The position numbers and the translations under genes were made by a program. Shown here piece by piece: positions 28,801 to 40,667 of a stretch of DNA of 64,000 bases (within the stretch, counting starts at the first letter, position 1; each line of letters opens with the position of its first letter). Location: the NCBI GenBank assembly GCA_038501195.1, contig JBBPUQ010000006.1, positions 248,001 through 312,000 on the forward strand, in the 5' to 3' direction. Origin of the DNA: Nemania diffusa (Eukaryota; Ascomycota; Sordariomycetes; Xylariales; Xylariaceae). The notes below the pieces were generated by a model. The model was given only the letters and a program-made list of their open reading frames with translations. It searched no databases and was not told the origin of the DNA.

Positions 28801-30800
28801 GTACGCGGTCTTCCGGCTGGGTTGACTCGAAGACCATGCTTCCTGTAGAAGATCAAGAGGTTGCTAGTCGATATATGCCAACAATTCTTGAACACACCGG
28901 AATACGTGTTATTGAACCCGAGATTTGCGACAACGGATATGACCCCGAGAACAAGCAGTCACTACAAGAGCTTCAACTCCAGCGCGACTTGCCTTCTTTT
29001 GAAGTGTCCCCTGAGATAGCGGGTCAGCTACAACGGCAACATGGAAATAAAGTATGTATAAAAACGGACATGAATACAGGGGCTTGCCATGTACAACTTA
29101 AAGCTGGAGCAACCGTCATGGTGCCTCGCTCGGCGCATTTCGACAGAACTGTAGCGGGACAGATCCCAACGGGCTGGTCTCCAAAACGATACGGGATTTC
29201 TGATGATATCATTGAACAAGTTGACCCTGTCACTCTTTTCTCGTTGGTGTGCACTGTGGAAGCGCTCTTTTGCTCAGGTATCATTGACCCGTACGAGCTC
29301 TACCAGCACATCCACGTCTCAGAACTAGGCAACTGTCTCGGTTCTAGTATGGGGGGCCTCTCGTCATTGAGGAAAATGCATAGGGAGCGGTTCATTGATA
29401 AATCGGTGAAAGGAGATATTCTCCAGGAAACCTTCATCAATACCACCGGTGCGTGGATCAACATGCTCCTGACCTCGTCATCTGGTCCGATTAGAACACC
29501 CGTTGGAGCGTGTGCAACCTCTCTGGAGTCGTTGGACACGGGCTACGACCTTATTGTTGCTAAAAAAGCGAAAGTGTGTCTTGTTGGGGGCGTGGAGGAC
29601 TTCGTGGAGGACGTTTCCTTTGAGTTTGGGAGTATGAAAGCTACTTGCAACACCGATGCCGAATTTGCTGCTGGCCGAAGCCCGCGAGAGATGTCGAGAC
29701 CAACGGCTTCGACGAGAAGCGGATTTGTCGAATCGCAGGGATGCGGCATTCAGGTGATAACCTCGGCCGAACTAGCACTTAAAATGGGCCTTCCAATATT
29801 TGGTGTCGTCGCATACACCAATATGTCTGCGGATAAAGCCAGTCGGTCGGTGCCAGCACCGGGTAAGGGTGTGCTCACAAATGCCCGCGAGGTATCTTTT
29901 ATCCTTAAGCAGCCGTCCTTGCCGCTGCTAGATCTTGAATACCGCCGCAAACTACTTGATCTACGAAAGACACAAATTGCCGATTGGTGTACCAGGAGTA
30001 TTGCTGCTGTCGATGACGAACTCCTCTTGTTGACCGATTTCACAGAGGAAGAGAAGAGCCGGTACTGCCGAGAAAAAACTTTAGATATCAAAGAAGAAGC
30101 TTCTAAACAAACAGCAGAGGCAACTTTTAACCTAGGCAACCAATTTTGGAAAGAAGACAGAGCACATCGCATTTCTCCTATCAGGGGAAGCCTGGCGACT
30201 TGGGGTCTCGGCATCGACGACATCGGTGTCGCGTCGCTTCACGGCACTTCCACGGTGCAGAATGATCTGAATGAGACGCTAGTACTAGAAGAGCAATTAA
30301 AACACCTGGGCCGCCGTGATGGCAACTTATTACCGTGCGTCTGTCAAAAATGGCTGACCGGACACTCAAAAGGCGCGGCCGGTGCATGGATGCTCAACGG
30401 CTGTCTCCAAATGATGGACTCGGGAATTGTGCCGGGGAACCGAAACGCCGATAACATCGACGAAAAGCTGCGCGAGCGCCAACATCTCCAGTTCCCGGGA
30501 GTTGCCATCAACACGAGTAACTCGGGGGGCATCAAGGCGTGCTCCATCACCTCGTTCGGGTTCGGTCAGAAGGGGGCACAAGCCATTCTCGTACATCCTC
30601 GTTATTTGTACGCGACAACGTCTGCACAGTCCTTTAATGACTACGCGGAGAGGAGAGATAAACGATGGCGCAAGGCTTGTCGCGCCTTTAGCGAAGCTAT
30701 GGTAGAAGAAAACATGGTCGGCCGATGCATCAAGTCCCAAACACCGTACGCACCTGGCGATGAAATGGCGGTATTACTTGATCCAAGTGCAAGATTTTGA
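25801..30800 (+). CDS. Fatty acid synthase alpha subunit lacking the PPT domain
   Basis: Cytosolic type I FAS alpha chain. Four exons: 25801-25856, 25907-25933, 25993-26456 and 26503-30800, about 1614 aa. The two tiny first exons were found from the conserved start MTPEVERELTHTLLVELLA and the RWIETQD junction. The order matches fungal FAS alpha: start of the MPT tail; Ala/Pro-type linker; ACP with phosphopantetheine Ser185 in GGRST; KR with NGAGKRSIG and YSESK; KS with Cys1186 (VGACATS), His1429 (LHGTST) and His1470 (TGHSKGAAGA). It stops at VLLDPSARF, where yeast FAS2 enters its phosphopantetheinyl transferase domain, so activation must come in trans. No beta subunit is in the window; apicidin clusters likewise hold only an alpha chain, and HC-toxin only a beta. 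The likely role is a dedicated medium-chain acyl precursor. Confidence 0.95.
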
Positions 30801-31296
30801 AAAGATGATGATGACGGCTCAAACAATTGGCGGCTTTCTTGTTTTTATAGAATGGTACTTTTACTTGTTTCAGAACGCACTGGCTTGGTAGACATGATCG
30901 CACAATAGTTATTCATGCCTTTTTCAGATTACATAATCAACGGCGTTTTGTTACCTAATAGGTTAGCCTACGCACGAGCCTCCAACTAACCTACATTAGG
31001 GTCTGTCGCGTTCGCGCAGCGACTTTTCAATTTCCCACGTAGACTAGATAGGGGTTAGTTTTTCGTGCTGGATGGAGGGCTCGTTTTTATACCTTTCCCT
31101 AAACTTCGAGACCTGGCCGCGCCGCGAGTGGCTGAGCGCGCTGGCGGCAAGGCGATATCACAGGACGCGCGATGAAAGCGGCCGGGCCTCGAGCATGCTC
31201 CTCTAATATTTCCGTTCAAAGCAACCCAATTGAAAAACTACATAACGTTTATCATCAAGTAATTCGCCTTTCTTATTGTTGATATTTATCTAATTT
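30801..31296. other. 3'-to-3' gap between FAS alpha and P450-2
   Basis: About 0.5 kb between convergent genes. It contains a GC-rich patch at about 31,110-31,195. No gene, and no terminator that can be defined in a fungus by eye. Confidence 0.5.
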
Positions 31297-33236
31297 CTAC
31301 GACTTAGCGGTCCGGAATTGGATATAGGGCCCGTCTTTAAGACTGGTGAACGCCCATTTGGTATTATACTGTCCTTTGAATATCCCTTTGCCCTCACCGA
31401 CTGCCCCTAAGTCTCCGTCCGCCTGGCGGAAGTCATACTTTCGGATCACTGCTGCTAAGGCCAACGAAATCTCTATCAATGCCAAGCCCTTTCCCACGCA
31501 ATTCCGCGGCCCAAACGAGAATGTGGCGAAAGCCGCCTTGGCCTTAGCGACTTCCTCCTCACTAGCCTCTCCTGGGATCCATCGCTCGGGACGAAAAGTG
31601 AGAGGATCCGGAAAGTAGTCTTTGTTGTGGTTCAATGCGTAAATTCCCGTCCCTACCTCACCCCCTGGCGGGATATACAGGTCCTGGGAAGTAATGTGAA
31701 GGCCACCTGGAAGCACTTCTCGCCACATGGCACCACTAGCTGATGGAGCAAGACGCAATGCTTCTTGGACACAGGCACGTAGATACGTGCACGACAACAG
31801 CTCAGGGCCCTGGCAAACGGTATCCGCATCACGGAGTTTCTCGCGGACCTCTTTTGTCACTCGGTCGTAGACGGACGGGTAACGTGACAAATAAAAGAAC
31901 GCTGAGGCGATACCCGTTGATGATGTATCAGACCCTAATAAACTTAGCATATCATCCTAGCGAGTGCTTGCAGATGCTACTTACCGGCGATGATAAGCAA
32001 GTTGCTTTCAGCCCAAAGCTGTTTCTGAGAGAGTCCCTCGCCAGTTTCAGGGTCTTTGGCGTGGAGTAGCCGTGAGAATAGATCGGTTGCTTCTGCGCCC
32101 CCAGCACCACTTTTTTCCCGTGCTTGTCGAGCTTCCATGATCTCTCTACTTTTACCTGAGAATCGTAGCGCTCTCTCACGCGCGCCCGGAAACAAGATGC
32201 TTTGCAGTCTCAAGTCCTGGACTTCGGGCATTGTCGTCAAGAAGCTGATTCGACGCATTTGGCCTAACACGCCGTCAACGATCCAATGGTTTGTTGCGTC
32301 GGTCAAAAGGTGGTAGGATGTTCCAAACACGAGCTGCGACATGACATCAAAAGTGAAGAAGTCACTCCATTCAGCCATGTTCTTCGGAGCACTCCATCCG
32401 TCATCGCCAGGGGCCAAGCTAGAATCAAAGCGTTCTCGAGTTTCGCCGACACTTGATGCAAAGAGGGCCGCTAGGCGACTGATCTCCGTGTTCATGCTTC
32501 TTATGTGCGAGTCGGAGAGGCCTTGGTTAAGGATTCGCCTAAGCTTCCCATGCTCCTTGTTGTCTAGCGTACCTAGAGTTGGGTGAACACCAGGAACCAG
32601 AGATATCCGCAGATACCCTTTAGACTTTCTCACGTTCTTTCCATGACCGTATATCCCTAGGTGCATTGGTAAGTACTCAGCTCGGGTATCTTGATACATG
32701 ATTTCGGTGATGAATAAGTTACCATACCCTTAAGGCCAGCTTCAGTATTGATAAGAAGCCTATTTGGGCCATAGCGGACGAGATCCCCTGAAGCCAGTGC
32801 GTTAGCATATTTGGCTCGACTATCACGTTCGTACTATATCAGCTGGGATGCAAACCGTATTTCTCATGGCAAACCCATATGTCGGTATGTAAATCCCCAA
32901 TGTAAGTATGGTAGACAGAGTACCAACTAGTCAATTTCGCCAAGAAAGGACCCGGGTACTTGGCGTACGGATGGAAATATAGGCGATACACACAAAGAGT
33001 TAACTACCCCCGCGGATCAGTAACATGCATATTGCCTTATTTCTCTAGTCCCGCTTTCCTTCTAGAGTATACGTACCAAGGGTGCTAGAAACAAGAGCAA
33101 GATAGGAGCCAAGAATCCCCACGGGAAAGACAGGGTGTTGGGGATAAACTCCATAGCCGTTGGGAATACGCAGCGAAGGCCTGGCCCGAGATGAAGATGC
33201 CGATGACTGTTTTGCAATTCGCCGGAAGATATGCAT
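31297..33236 (-). CDS. Cytochrome P450 (P450-2)
   Basis: Microsomal P450. An N-terminal hydrophobic stretch (VFPVGILGSYLALV) is followed by the hinge [23 protein letters not shown], the I-helix IIAGSDTSST across an intron ending near 31,951, EALRLAP, PERWIPG and the heme loop FSFGPRNCVGK. Middle introns (GTTTGC to TTCAG near 32,780-32,850; GTATGG to CCTAG near 32,670-32,730) keep phase. The first junction after SSTLG (near 33,060) could not be put in phase by eye, so the N-terminus is approximate. It shares a 275-bp divergent promoter with P450-3 that holds a TGACGTGA octamer. It probably oxidises the fatty-acid or amino-acid side chain; position unknown. Confidence 0.9.
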
Positions 33237-33511
33237 GCGAAAAGATAGAATTAAACAAGATAGTGTAAACCTCGGCTAGTCAATCATGTTGAGGCACCAG
33301 TCACAGCTGCTTGTAACTAATTACCTAGGTGTTATAGATGACTAAATCTCACGTCAGGTTCCACTTGACAACACAACAGGATGTATGCTACAGATGATGC
33401 AACTAGAAAGCAGGTAAATCAAAGACGCAGTTCCAAGAAAACGAAATAAGTCTCTATAGGCAGTCTTCATTTCCGGGTGAGCGAACTATCCGAAGATATC
33501 GACTTTCCGCA
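33237..33511. promoter_or_regulatory. Shared divergent promoter of P450-2 and P450-3
   Basis: A 275-bp gap between two divergent start codons. It contains TCACGTCA at 33349-33356 and a TTACCTAGGTGTT motif near 33,321. Such a short shared promoter implies coordinate expression. Confidence 0.65.
33349..33356 (-). promoter_or_regulatory. TGACGTGA octamer (Api-box-like)
   Basis: The plus strand reads TCACGTCA, the complement of TGACGTGA. I recall this octamer as the 'Api-box' of the apicidin F cluster in Fusarium. It sits 113 bp from the P450-2 start and about 156 bp from the P450-3 start. Confidence 0.5.
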
Positions 33512-35462
33512 ATGGATGAACTTGCGCTTTTGACAAGGCCTAGCCTGGTCTGGCTGCTTTTCGGTACACTGCTCATCGCGGTATGATATAATCGAGTGAC
33601 ACTGTGATTATTCTTTTGGGCTATGAGAGTCTAACAACGATTGTAGATTGCTATTCTGTTTCTGAAGCAATTCGTCTTCCACCCACTCGCCAAGTATCCG
33701 GGACCCTTTCTCGGAAGATGCACGGATCTCTATGCCGGCTACCATGCATGGAGGGGCACTATACATATCGATATGTATCGATGTCATCAGAAATACGGTA
33801 AGCAGTCTTCCATCAACTGGCATAGTAGAGATAAACTCATGAATTTGTGCACCTTAGGTCAATACGTTCGTTATAGCCCAAACAGACTACTCATCGACAC
33901 AAACGTTGCTGCTCAAGGCTAGTCATCTCTATCTACCTACTTCGATTATAGAAAGAAATTAACAGTGTGATGTCGACAGAGATTCATTCTCACAAGGCAA
34001 ATACTATCAAATCCAGGGCTTATCAGGCTTTAGTGCATAGCGCACCTAACACCCTAACGATTCGCCACAAAGACGACCATGCCAGAAGGCGACGCATTTT
34101 AAGTCAAGCATTCTCAGATGCTCGGATCTTATCATATGAGCGCATTGTCAGGCGTCATATAGACGCCTTGTGTGACACTTTGGGTTCGAATGTCGAGAAG
34201 CCACAAACTGTATCTAAAGATCAGTCTGATCGGAACATGTCCTTGTTAGGTATGCAAGTCTATACGACGGCTTCATTGCTACGTGTTAGCTTACGATTCT
34301 TTTTTTAGGTGATTGGTTCACATTCGATGTCATGTCCGAGGTCATTTTCGGAATGAAGTACAATGCACTAAAAGAACCAAAGTATCGTTACGTCCCACAA
34401 GTTATTCAGGACTCCAACGTTCGTGTGTCAACGCTTGTACAGGCGTATGGCTTGACAACGGGCAGATTGGATAAATATTTGTTTCCGGCTTCCATTCGCG
34501 CCCGGAATTCATTCCTTGGCTTTCTTGGCCGCCTGTTGAAATCTCGGGTGACTGCTTCCTCTACCGATAATGGCAATGTGTTTTCATTTTTGGAGACGGC
34601 AAAGGATCCGGATGGTGGTGAGACTTTGAGCACGTCTGAGATCAGGGCAGAGTGCGCGACACTCGTGGTAGCAGGTGAGGTTTCCGCCATCAAACGATAT
34701 GGCCTGTTTCCACTAACATTCCGTTTCTAGGGTCTGATACATCTTCTTCGGCACTGGCAGCAACGCTTTTCTATCTCAGTGGAAATGCTCGGGTGTATAA
34801 GCGGGTATCTGCCGAGATTCGCAGCGCCTTTAGAACAGCCGAAGATATCTCTTTGGGACCTCGACTAAACGCCTGTGTATACTTACGTGCTTGCATTGAT
34901 GAGGCTCTACGCTTGTCCCCGCCTGTCGGTGGTTCTTTGGTAAGAAAGACTTGAGTTATTTTCAACATTTGAGTGCATAGAACTAGATCATCGAGAATAA
35001 CTGCTGACAAGGCTTTGGCTGATATAGTGGAGAGAGATTGGGCCCGAGGGGATGACGATAGACGACGTCTATCTTCCGGGGGGTCTCGACGTTGGTGTCG
35101 GGATATACAGTCTTCACCACAATGCCAAATACCACAAAGATCCATTCAACTACATTCCAGAGAGGTGGCTTGTAGGCGAGGGTGCTTCAACAAAAGAATC
35201 AGTTGAGCTAGCTCGATCGGCATTCACGCCATTTTCCAGTGGCCCTAGAGGCTGCATTGGAAAAAGCTTCGCATATCATGAGATAACCCTAACCATGGCT
35301 CTAATATTCCACCGTTTTGACTTTCACCGCTCATCAGACTACGCTGGTCAGGTTACTAAAGTCAACGGTTACGACCAGTTCCTGCTCAAAGATCACATTA
35401 CAGGTGCCAAGGAGGGACCTCACATTTGCTTCACTCCCAGACATTTATTAGGTGGTGCTTAA
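33512..35462 (+). CDS. Cytochrome P450 (P450-3)
   Basis: Microsomal P450. Exon 1 (33512-33580) encodes [20 protein letters not shown], a membrane anchor, and splices in frame (33581-33646) to the hinge [15 protein letters not shown]. Then come [26 protein letters not shown], the I-helix LVVAGSDTSSS across an intron, [15 protein letters not shown] and the heme loop [11 protein letters not shown] (Cys near 35,255). One intron, 33922-33965, is only 44 nt with a weak GTCATC donor, but it restores the frame (a GC donor would give an implausibly short intron). Another intron interrupts the protein after VGGSL. It is clearly a paralogue of P450-1 and P450-2. Its role in the pathway is inferred from position. 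Confidence 0.9.
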
Positions 35463-35994
35463 GTAAAATAATTATACACGTCGCGCTTAGTGCTGTGTGT
35501 ATATATAGAGCGTAGTTTTAAGTCACTATACAATTACCTACTTTGTCGCATATGCCACATATTTCATTATCCAATACTATGGCATTATATTAGTCTAGTT
35601 CACTAGAACTTCACCAATGTCTACTATTTCGCCAGGTTGGTAGTAGGTAATTGACTATTGACTTACGTCATCAATATTTCCAGGGGTTCCCTCATCTGCT
35701 TCCTATATTACCACATGCCAAGACTGCTGCATAAAGGTCAATTCTTAGAACAACCTTATGCAATGCTCTATTCTTAGTTTATAGCCCTATTTGAAATGAA
35801 TCTAGGTTCTCACTAATCTACGTTACTGGGATAGCACGTGTTATGTTGGCCGGGGTGCATGTTTATTTACTAGGTCTTAGTCTGGCCTATACTTATACAC
35901 TCTTCTCGCCCTTTCCGCCTCCTTAGGTTCCTCTCTCGGCCGTCCCAAGTCTTCGGTTCAGACTGAAGATCCTACCGTTTTTGTCAAGGCAAGA
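35463..35994. promoter_or_regulatory. Upstream region of the FAD-linked oxidase
   Basis: About 530 bp between P450-3 and the oxidase start. It contains TTACGTCA (35663-35670, complement TGACGTAA, one base from the octamer) and CACGTG near 35,837. No other feature was recognised. Confidence 0.45.
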
Positions 35995-37953
35995 ATGTCG
36001 CCTGGTTTCTTTGCATCACTAGTAGCCTTGGCATGGCTCCCGTGGGTTGCTGCTACACCATGCAACACTTGCAAGTGTGTGAGTGTTCTATACCTTGATG
36101 TGTGAAAGTCGGTGGTGTAATTGACCCTCGAGTAGACACCCTCTATGTCCTGCTGGCCTACTGAGCAAGAATGGACTAACTTTAATATTTCAATTAACGG
36201 GAAACTCATTCGTACCTCGCCGGTAATGCTTCCTTGTTATGAGGGTCCAGCCTATAACAGTGAGACATGTCAGCAACTAGATAGTACCTTGTGGTGGGAT
36301 CCGAAATGGCAAGCTCAACAACCGGTGGGTTACGACTATCCGCTGAACGAAGAATGTCCACCTCCAGGGACATTCGGCAACGTATCAGCTTCCCAATGCC
36401 AGCTCGGGAACTCGCCAATGTATGCAATCAATGCAACCAAAGAAGAAGATATCGTAAATGGTATCCTGTTCGCGAAAAGTCGAAACTTGCGAGTGGTTAT
36501 CAAGTCTAGCGGTCATGACTTCCTGCAGAGGTAAAGAAACCCAATGTCCTGTAACATGGTTAGAATGTTACTGACATAGACTAGGTCAAAGGGCTTTTAT
36601 GGTCTATCTATCTGGCTCTATAATTTCCGCGATGGGTACGAATTCAATGACAATAACCCGGTTCAAGAACACTGTGCCGCCTCAACTTGGGACAAAAGTA
36701 CCCTCACTATAACCGGTGCCTACGCATGGTCGGACGTCTATCCTACTTCTTGGGAAAAGAAAACCATTGTAGTGGGAGGCAATCAGAATGTAATTTTCTC
36801 TGCTATTCTGTACTCACCATAGCATAAACTGACGAATGATTAGGGCCCTTGCAGTACGGGTGGGTGGACACAAGGCGGAGGCCACTCGCCGGTCACTCGT
36901 GATTTTGGAATGGGTGGCGATCAAGTCCTGTCTGCAAGAATCATCCTCTCATCTGGTGAGATTGTCACTGCCAGTCCTTGCGAAAATCCCGACCTCTTCT
37001 TTGCCATTCGGGGTGGCGGACCGGGTACTTATGGCGTTGTGACTTCAATCACGGTGAAGACGTATCCGACGACCAATGTCAACCTTTTCTATATTGTTCT
37101 CGGATCTCAAGGCGATGAGACGGTTCCCCAATTCCTCGATGCAATGTCAGCCATGTACACTTCGCTGCCCGGACTGTCCGAAATCGGCTTCGGCGGATAC
37201 GGATATTGGGTTGCCCATTCCGCGTCTGGTCTAGGTGGGCACCCTTTCCAGAACGTATGGTATCAAGCTTTCACTATTACGGGAAAGACCACGGAAGAAG
37301 CTCAGAGCTTATTCCAGTCGTTTGAGGACAAGATTACCGCTTTCAATACTTCGAGTCAAGGAATCCAGGTGAATATTACCAAGTCTGCCTATGCGACTTA
37401 TGGGGATTACTTCCAAGCCAAAGTAGGCACGAATGCCGTAGTGGGAGGCATTTCAGCTTTGTCGTCTCACTTCCTTGACTCGAACGGGCTGGCGGGTAAT
37501 GACAGGCGATTCCGTCTGGCTCTAGACACTATTAGTGGTGAGCCGGGTAAGCCTGTGTACCACACTCTAGTGCATCATGGCCTTGAGAAGACCGATGGGC
37601 TACAAGTCAAAGACTCCGCTGTCAATCCAAGTTGGTACAACTCCATCCTGCTTGACATTGTCGAAAGAGACGTTGTGAACACTCTTGTTGCCGACAATAC
37701 GGAACCATTTGCCTACATCAGGGAGAAGGTGTACCCTGTATACAAGGAGTTGTCGCCGTCGGTTGGAACCTATATGAACGAGGCAGATTGGGGCAATCCT
37801 TACTGGCAAGAAGATTTCTACGGTGTTCATTGGGACCGTTTGAGTGAAGTAAAGGCCAAGTACGACCCCAGTGGACTATTCTACTGTATAACTTGCGTCG
37901 GAAGCGAGTCCTGGGAAGTGAAAGACGATGGATCGTTGTGTAAGAAAGCTTAG
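35995..37953 (+). CDS. Secretory FAD-linked oxidoreductase (BBE / isoamyl alcohol oxidase-like)
   Basis: Flavoprotein oxidase of the FAD-binding-4/BBE family. Exon 1 (35995-36078) encodes a signal peptide (MSPGFFASLVALAWLPWVAA) and a Cys-rich start. Exon 2 begins at 36136, giving CWPTEQEW typical of isoamyl-alcohol-oxidase-like enzymes. The FAD domain has KSSGHDF (His for 8-alpha-histidyl FAD) and GPCSTGGWTQGGGH, where a Cys could give the second flavin bond. The BBE tail ends YMNEADWGNPYWQE...DPSGLFY. Further introns lie at about 36534-36583 and 36791-36843. Similar enzymes act late in fungal peptide pathways as dehydrogenases or ring-forming oxidases, often in the secretory system. The substrate here is unknown, and the location implies action outside the cytosol. 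Confidence 0.92.
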
Positions 37954-38193
37954 TAATTTGATCCTAGTAACGGTTTGATGAAGTATCTATAAGTAAGCGA
38001 AAACAATCACCTCCTTTACATCATGTATGTAGTGCAGTCTGCCTAGCCGGTATGCCAGAAACTTGTCTTGCTGGGTCATCTTCAAAGCTCTCGCTGTCTA
38101 CCAAGTCGTAAATACTACACCATAATCAAGATTTCAATATGAGATTCTTCAACTAAAGTCTATTCGAGTTCTAAATATATGACTATTGACAAA

Positions 38194-39218
38194 CTAGATA
38201 AAATTCTGGAGGCTTCCGTAGTGAGGGGCACCAGTGGGTGTCACGTATGCCTACATCGTCAATTTCAAATGATCCTCAACGCGGAAATGAATATGGGTTT
38301 AACTCACCTTCGTCAAACCTCCATCAACTACCAGCTCTGTCGAGTTCACGAACGAACTTGCGTCTGACGCCAAGAATAGCGCCGCAGCAGCAACCTCAGC
38401 CGGCTCGCCCCAACGTCCCTGAGGAAGATGTACTTCTCTCCTTTCTCTGCGATCTGTCTTCGAAGTGCCTTCGATGTCTTCTCCATCTAGGAACTCCTGT
38501 AACATCGGGCTGTTCAGTGGACCGGGGCATAATGAGTTGAATCGAAAGCCTTCTCTCGCATGAACGATACCCAACTCTCTTGTCATTGCAATAACAGCTC
38601 CTTTGCTTGCCGTGTATGCCAGCTGAGCTGTCGCGCTCCCGATCAGGCCGGCCACTGAGCTGATATTGATGATGCTACCCTTGTTCTTCTTATGACGACG
38701 TAGACTGAGCACCGCGTGTCTGCATCCCAACCAAGTGCCGATGACATTAACTTGATATGTCATTTCCCAAGCCTTGGTTGTTGACGTCACAGCATCGCCA
38801 TCAAAGTCCGTCGGGAATACGCCAGCGTTGTTGACCATCACATCAACGCCTCCGTAATCGTCGAGCCGTGCTAATAGGCTGGCCATCTTCTTATCGTCCG
38901 ACACATCACAGATCATTTCTATAACCCGGGTATTCGGGAATGGGCCATGGCGCTCGAGGGTTCGGCGAAGATTTTCAAGCGCTGTCTGGGACACGTCGGA
39001 TAGAAGAAGTATGCTTGCGCCTGCTTTAGCAAATCTAACGGCGATCTGCGTCCCTATAGCACTGCGTCGTATTATTAAATAAGCGTTCAGGTTATCACTA
39101 CAGGGCAAGACTGCACAGATCACATAGATCACAAGTCTCAACGGTCGAGGAGATAAACATACCCTGCGACACCGGTGATGGCAACGTTTCTGCCTTCTAA
39201 AGAATATATTTCAGTCAT
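38194..39218 (-). CDS. Short-chain dehydrogenase/reductase SDR-1
   Basis: Classical SDR, NAD(P)-dependent, cytosolic. The start is 39,218 (MTEIYSLEGRNVAITGVAG), spliced over an intron ending near 39,066 into AIGTQIAVRFAKAG, which completes the Rossmann motif as TGVAGAIG. NNAG, the catalytic Ser in INISSVAG, YTASK and CPGPLNSPM follow. I add a short last exon (38250-38194): the GTGAGT after GGLTK is a donor, and GCATACGTG follows the acceptor, giving the common SDR tail AYVTPTGAPHYG. Without it the protein would stop artificially at KVS. It may reduce or oxidise a keto/hydroxy intermediate of the long-chain residue; the direction is not evident. Confidence 0.88.
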
Positions 39219-39905
39219 CCTGCTCTACTACTGCGCTGCAACGAGACAGAGAACGGCGATAAGATCATTAATTCCTTTCCGGGAAATCCACCATATCAAA
39301 TACAACTACATAGGTCGGCTAATACCTAAAACTCTTGCCTTTCACTTCACTATGGTGGCGTGAAATTGTTACCCCCTCCTTTCTTTTCCTCATGCGAACA
39401 TGATTACCCCATCAATGCAAACTCAATCAGACTGGACTGAATATTGTTCCTGGTGGAAAGTTTTGATGACCGGTAAGATTGCCATATATGAAGACTAGGT
39501 GACTTGTAGTTTCTCAAGCACTTAGATGCTTCGAAGACGATGACGCGAGATATGTGCTCAGCCAATCTCCACAATCGCGTCAGCATGGCCGTAAGCAACA
39601 TTCAGTATTCTCTCCATGCATGAATACTGCAACGATGCGTAATACTAGTTAAATCTAGTTATTTCATTTCATCTAGTTTTTTATACTAGCACCTTGTTGT
39701 ATTTGCATGCACACCTGCTCTCGCGTGTCACGCAATCAAAATAGGTATTAGGGGTATTAACAGCCCGCCTAGATAGTGGCTTAGAGCAGACTAGTAGCGG
39801 TAGAATAATATCTCATGCTTCAATACACAGAGTAAAATTTGCTTTCGAGTCTCCAGAAATTTGAGTCCCTTAATGTATCCGCTATCAATTCCTATGACTA
39901 CCTGG
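39219..39905. other. Intergenic region, SDR-1 promoter side
   Basis: About 690 bp between SDR-1 and the 3' end of SDR-2. It contains TGACGCGA at 39541-39548, one base from the octamer and about 320 bp upstream of SDR-1. No gene was seen. Confidence 0.45.
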
Positions 39906-40667
39906 CTACCAGCCTAGAGTCTGTCCCTTCGAAGTAGTGAAAGTGCCTGATGTCTCCTTCGTAGCTCCATCAATGACCTTCAACATTCCTTCAATGCTAG
40001 ACTCGAGGGTGTCTGGGGGTCCCTTGGAAAAGCCCCATTCATCCGCAACAAATTGACCTGCGCGTGTTTGCACCCAACCCGGATGAAGGGCGACTGCGAT
40101 GAGCCCGCTGTCCTTGTTCTCTAAGTGTATGGCTCTCGTGAGCCAGTTTTGCGCGCATCTGCTAGGACCATAAGCGCCGCCGGGCACAGGCTCCATTTCC
40201 GAGATGCTTCCGACCGAGCTCGACATCATGAAGAGCTTGGGCGACGATGACTTTTGCAGTAGGGGCCATAGTCCCTGGAAGACGAGAAGGGGTGCGATCG
40301 TGTTGGTCTCAAAGGCAGCCCGAAGATCATCTGCGGTCGTGGTGAGGGCAGTGACCATCGGTTGTGCGCCGCCGGCATTATTAATGAGGACATCAACTTT
40401 AGTCACTCCGACAGCTGTGACAACCTGCCGAACCTGCTCTGGGGCAACGGCTGTGGTAAAGTCGAGTAGTACTGAGTGAAGAATGCTACCGTCGCCTTTT
40501 GCGGCATTCACAGTCTCGTTCTTTAACACAGCAGACGCCTCTTCTGATCGAACTGTTGCAATCACCGTAGTAGCAGGGCGTGCAAGCAGCGCCTTGACGA
40601 GACCGAGCCCGAGCCCTCTGTTCCCGCCCGTAATAACATATACCGTATTGCTGCTGTCGCTTGCCAT
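39906..40667 (-). CDS. Short-chain dehydrogenase/reductase SDR-2 (AflD/Nor-1-like), Lys-to-Arg
   Basis: A 253-residue SDR of the group that includes the norsolorinic acid ketoreductases. I start at MASDSSNTVYVITGG (40,667) because the Rossmann motif TGGNRGLG should begin close to the N-terminus; the frame stays open upstream but that part is unlike SDRs. NNAG and the catalytic Ser in SSSVGS are present. The active-site block reads YGPSRCAQNW, where the family has Y-x3-K (YGPSKAALNW), so the catalytic Lys is Arg. This may weaken or change catalysis. It is intronless and downstream of the MFS gene on the same strand. Confidence 0.9.
   Translation of the reverse strand: MASDSSNTVYVITGGNRGLGLGLVKALLARPATTVIATVRSEEASAVLKNETVNAAKGDGSILHSVLLDFTTAVAPEQVRQVVTAVGVTKVDVLINNAGGAQPMVTALTTTADDLRAAFETNTIAPLLVFQGLWPLLQKSSSPKLFMMSSSVGSISEMEPVPGGAYGPSRCAQNWLTRAIHLENKDSGLIAVALHPGWVQTRAGQFVADEWGFSKGPPDTLESSIEGMLKVIDGATKETSGTFTTSKGQTLGW

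Noticed and set aside
31110..31195. GC-rich patch as a possible gene or regulatory island
   Set aside because: It is in a 3'-to-3' gap with no ORF or recognisable motif.
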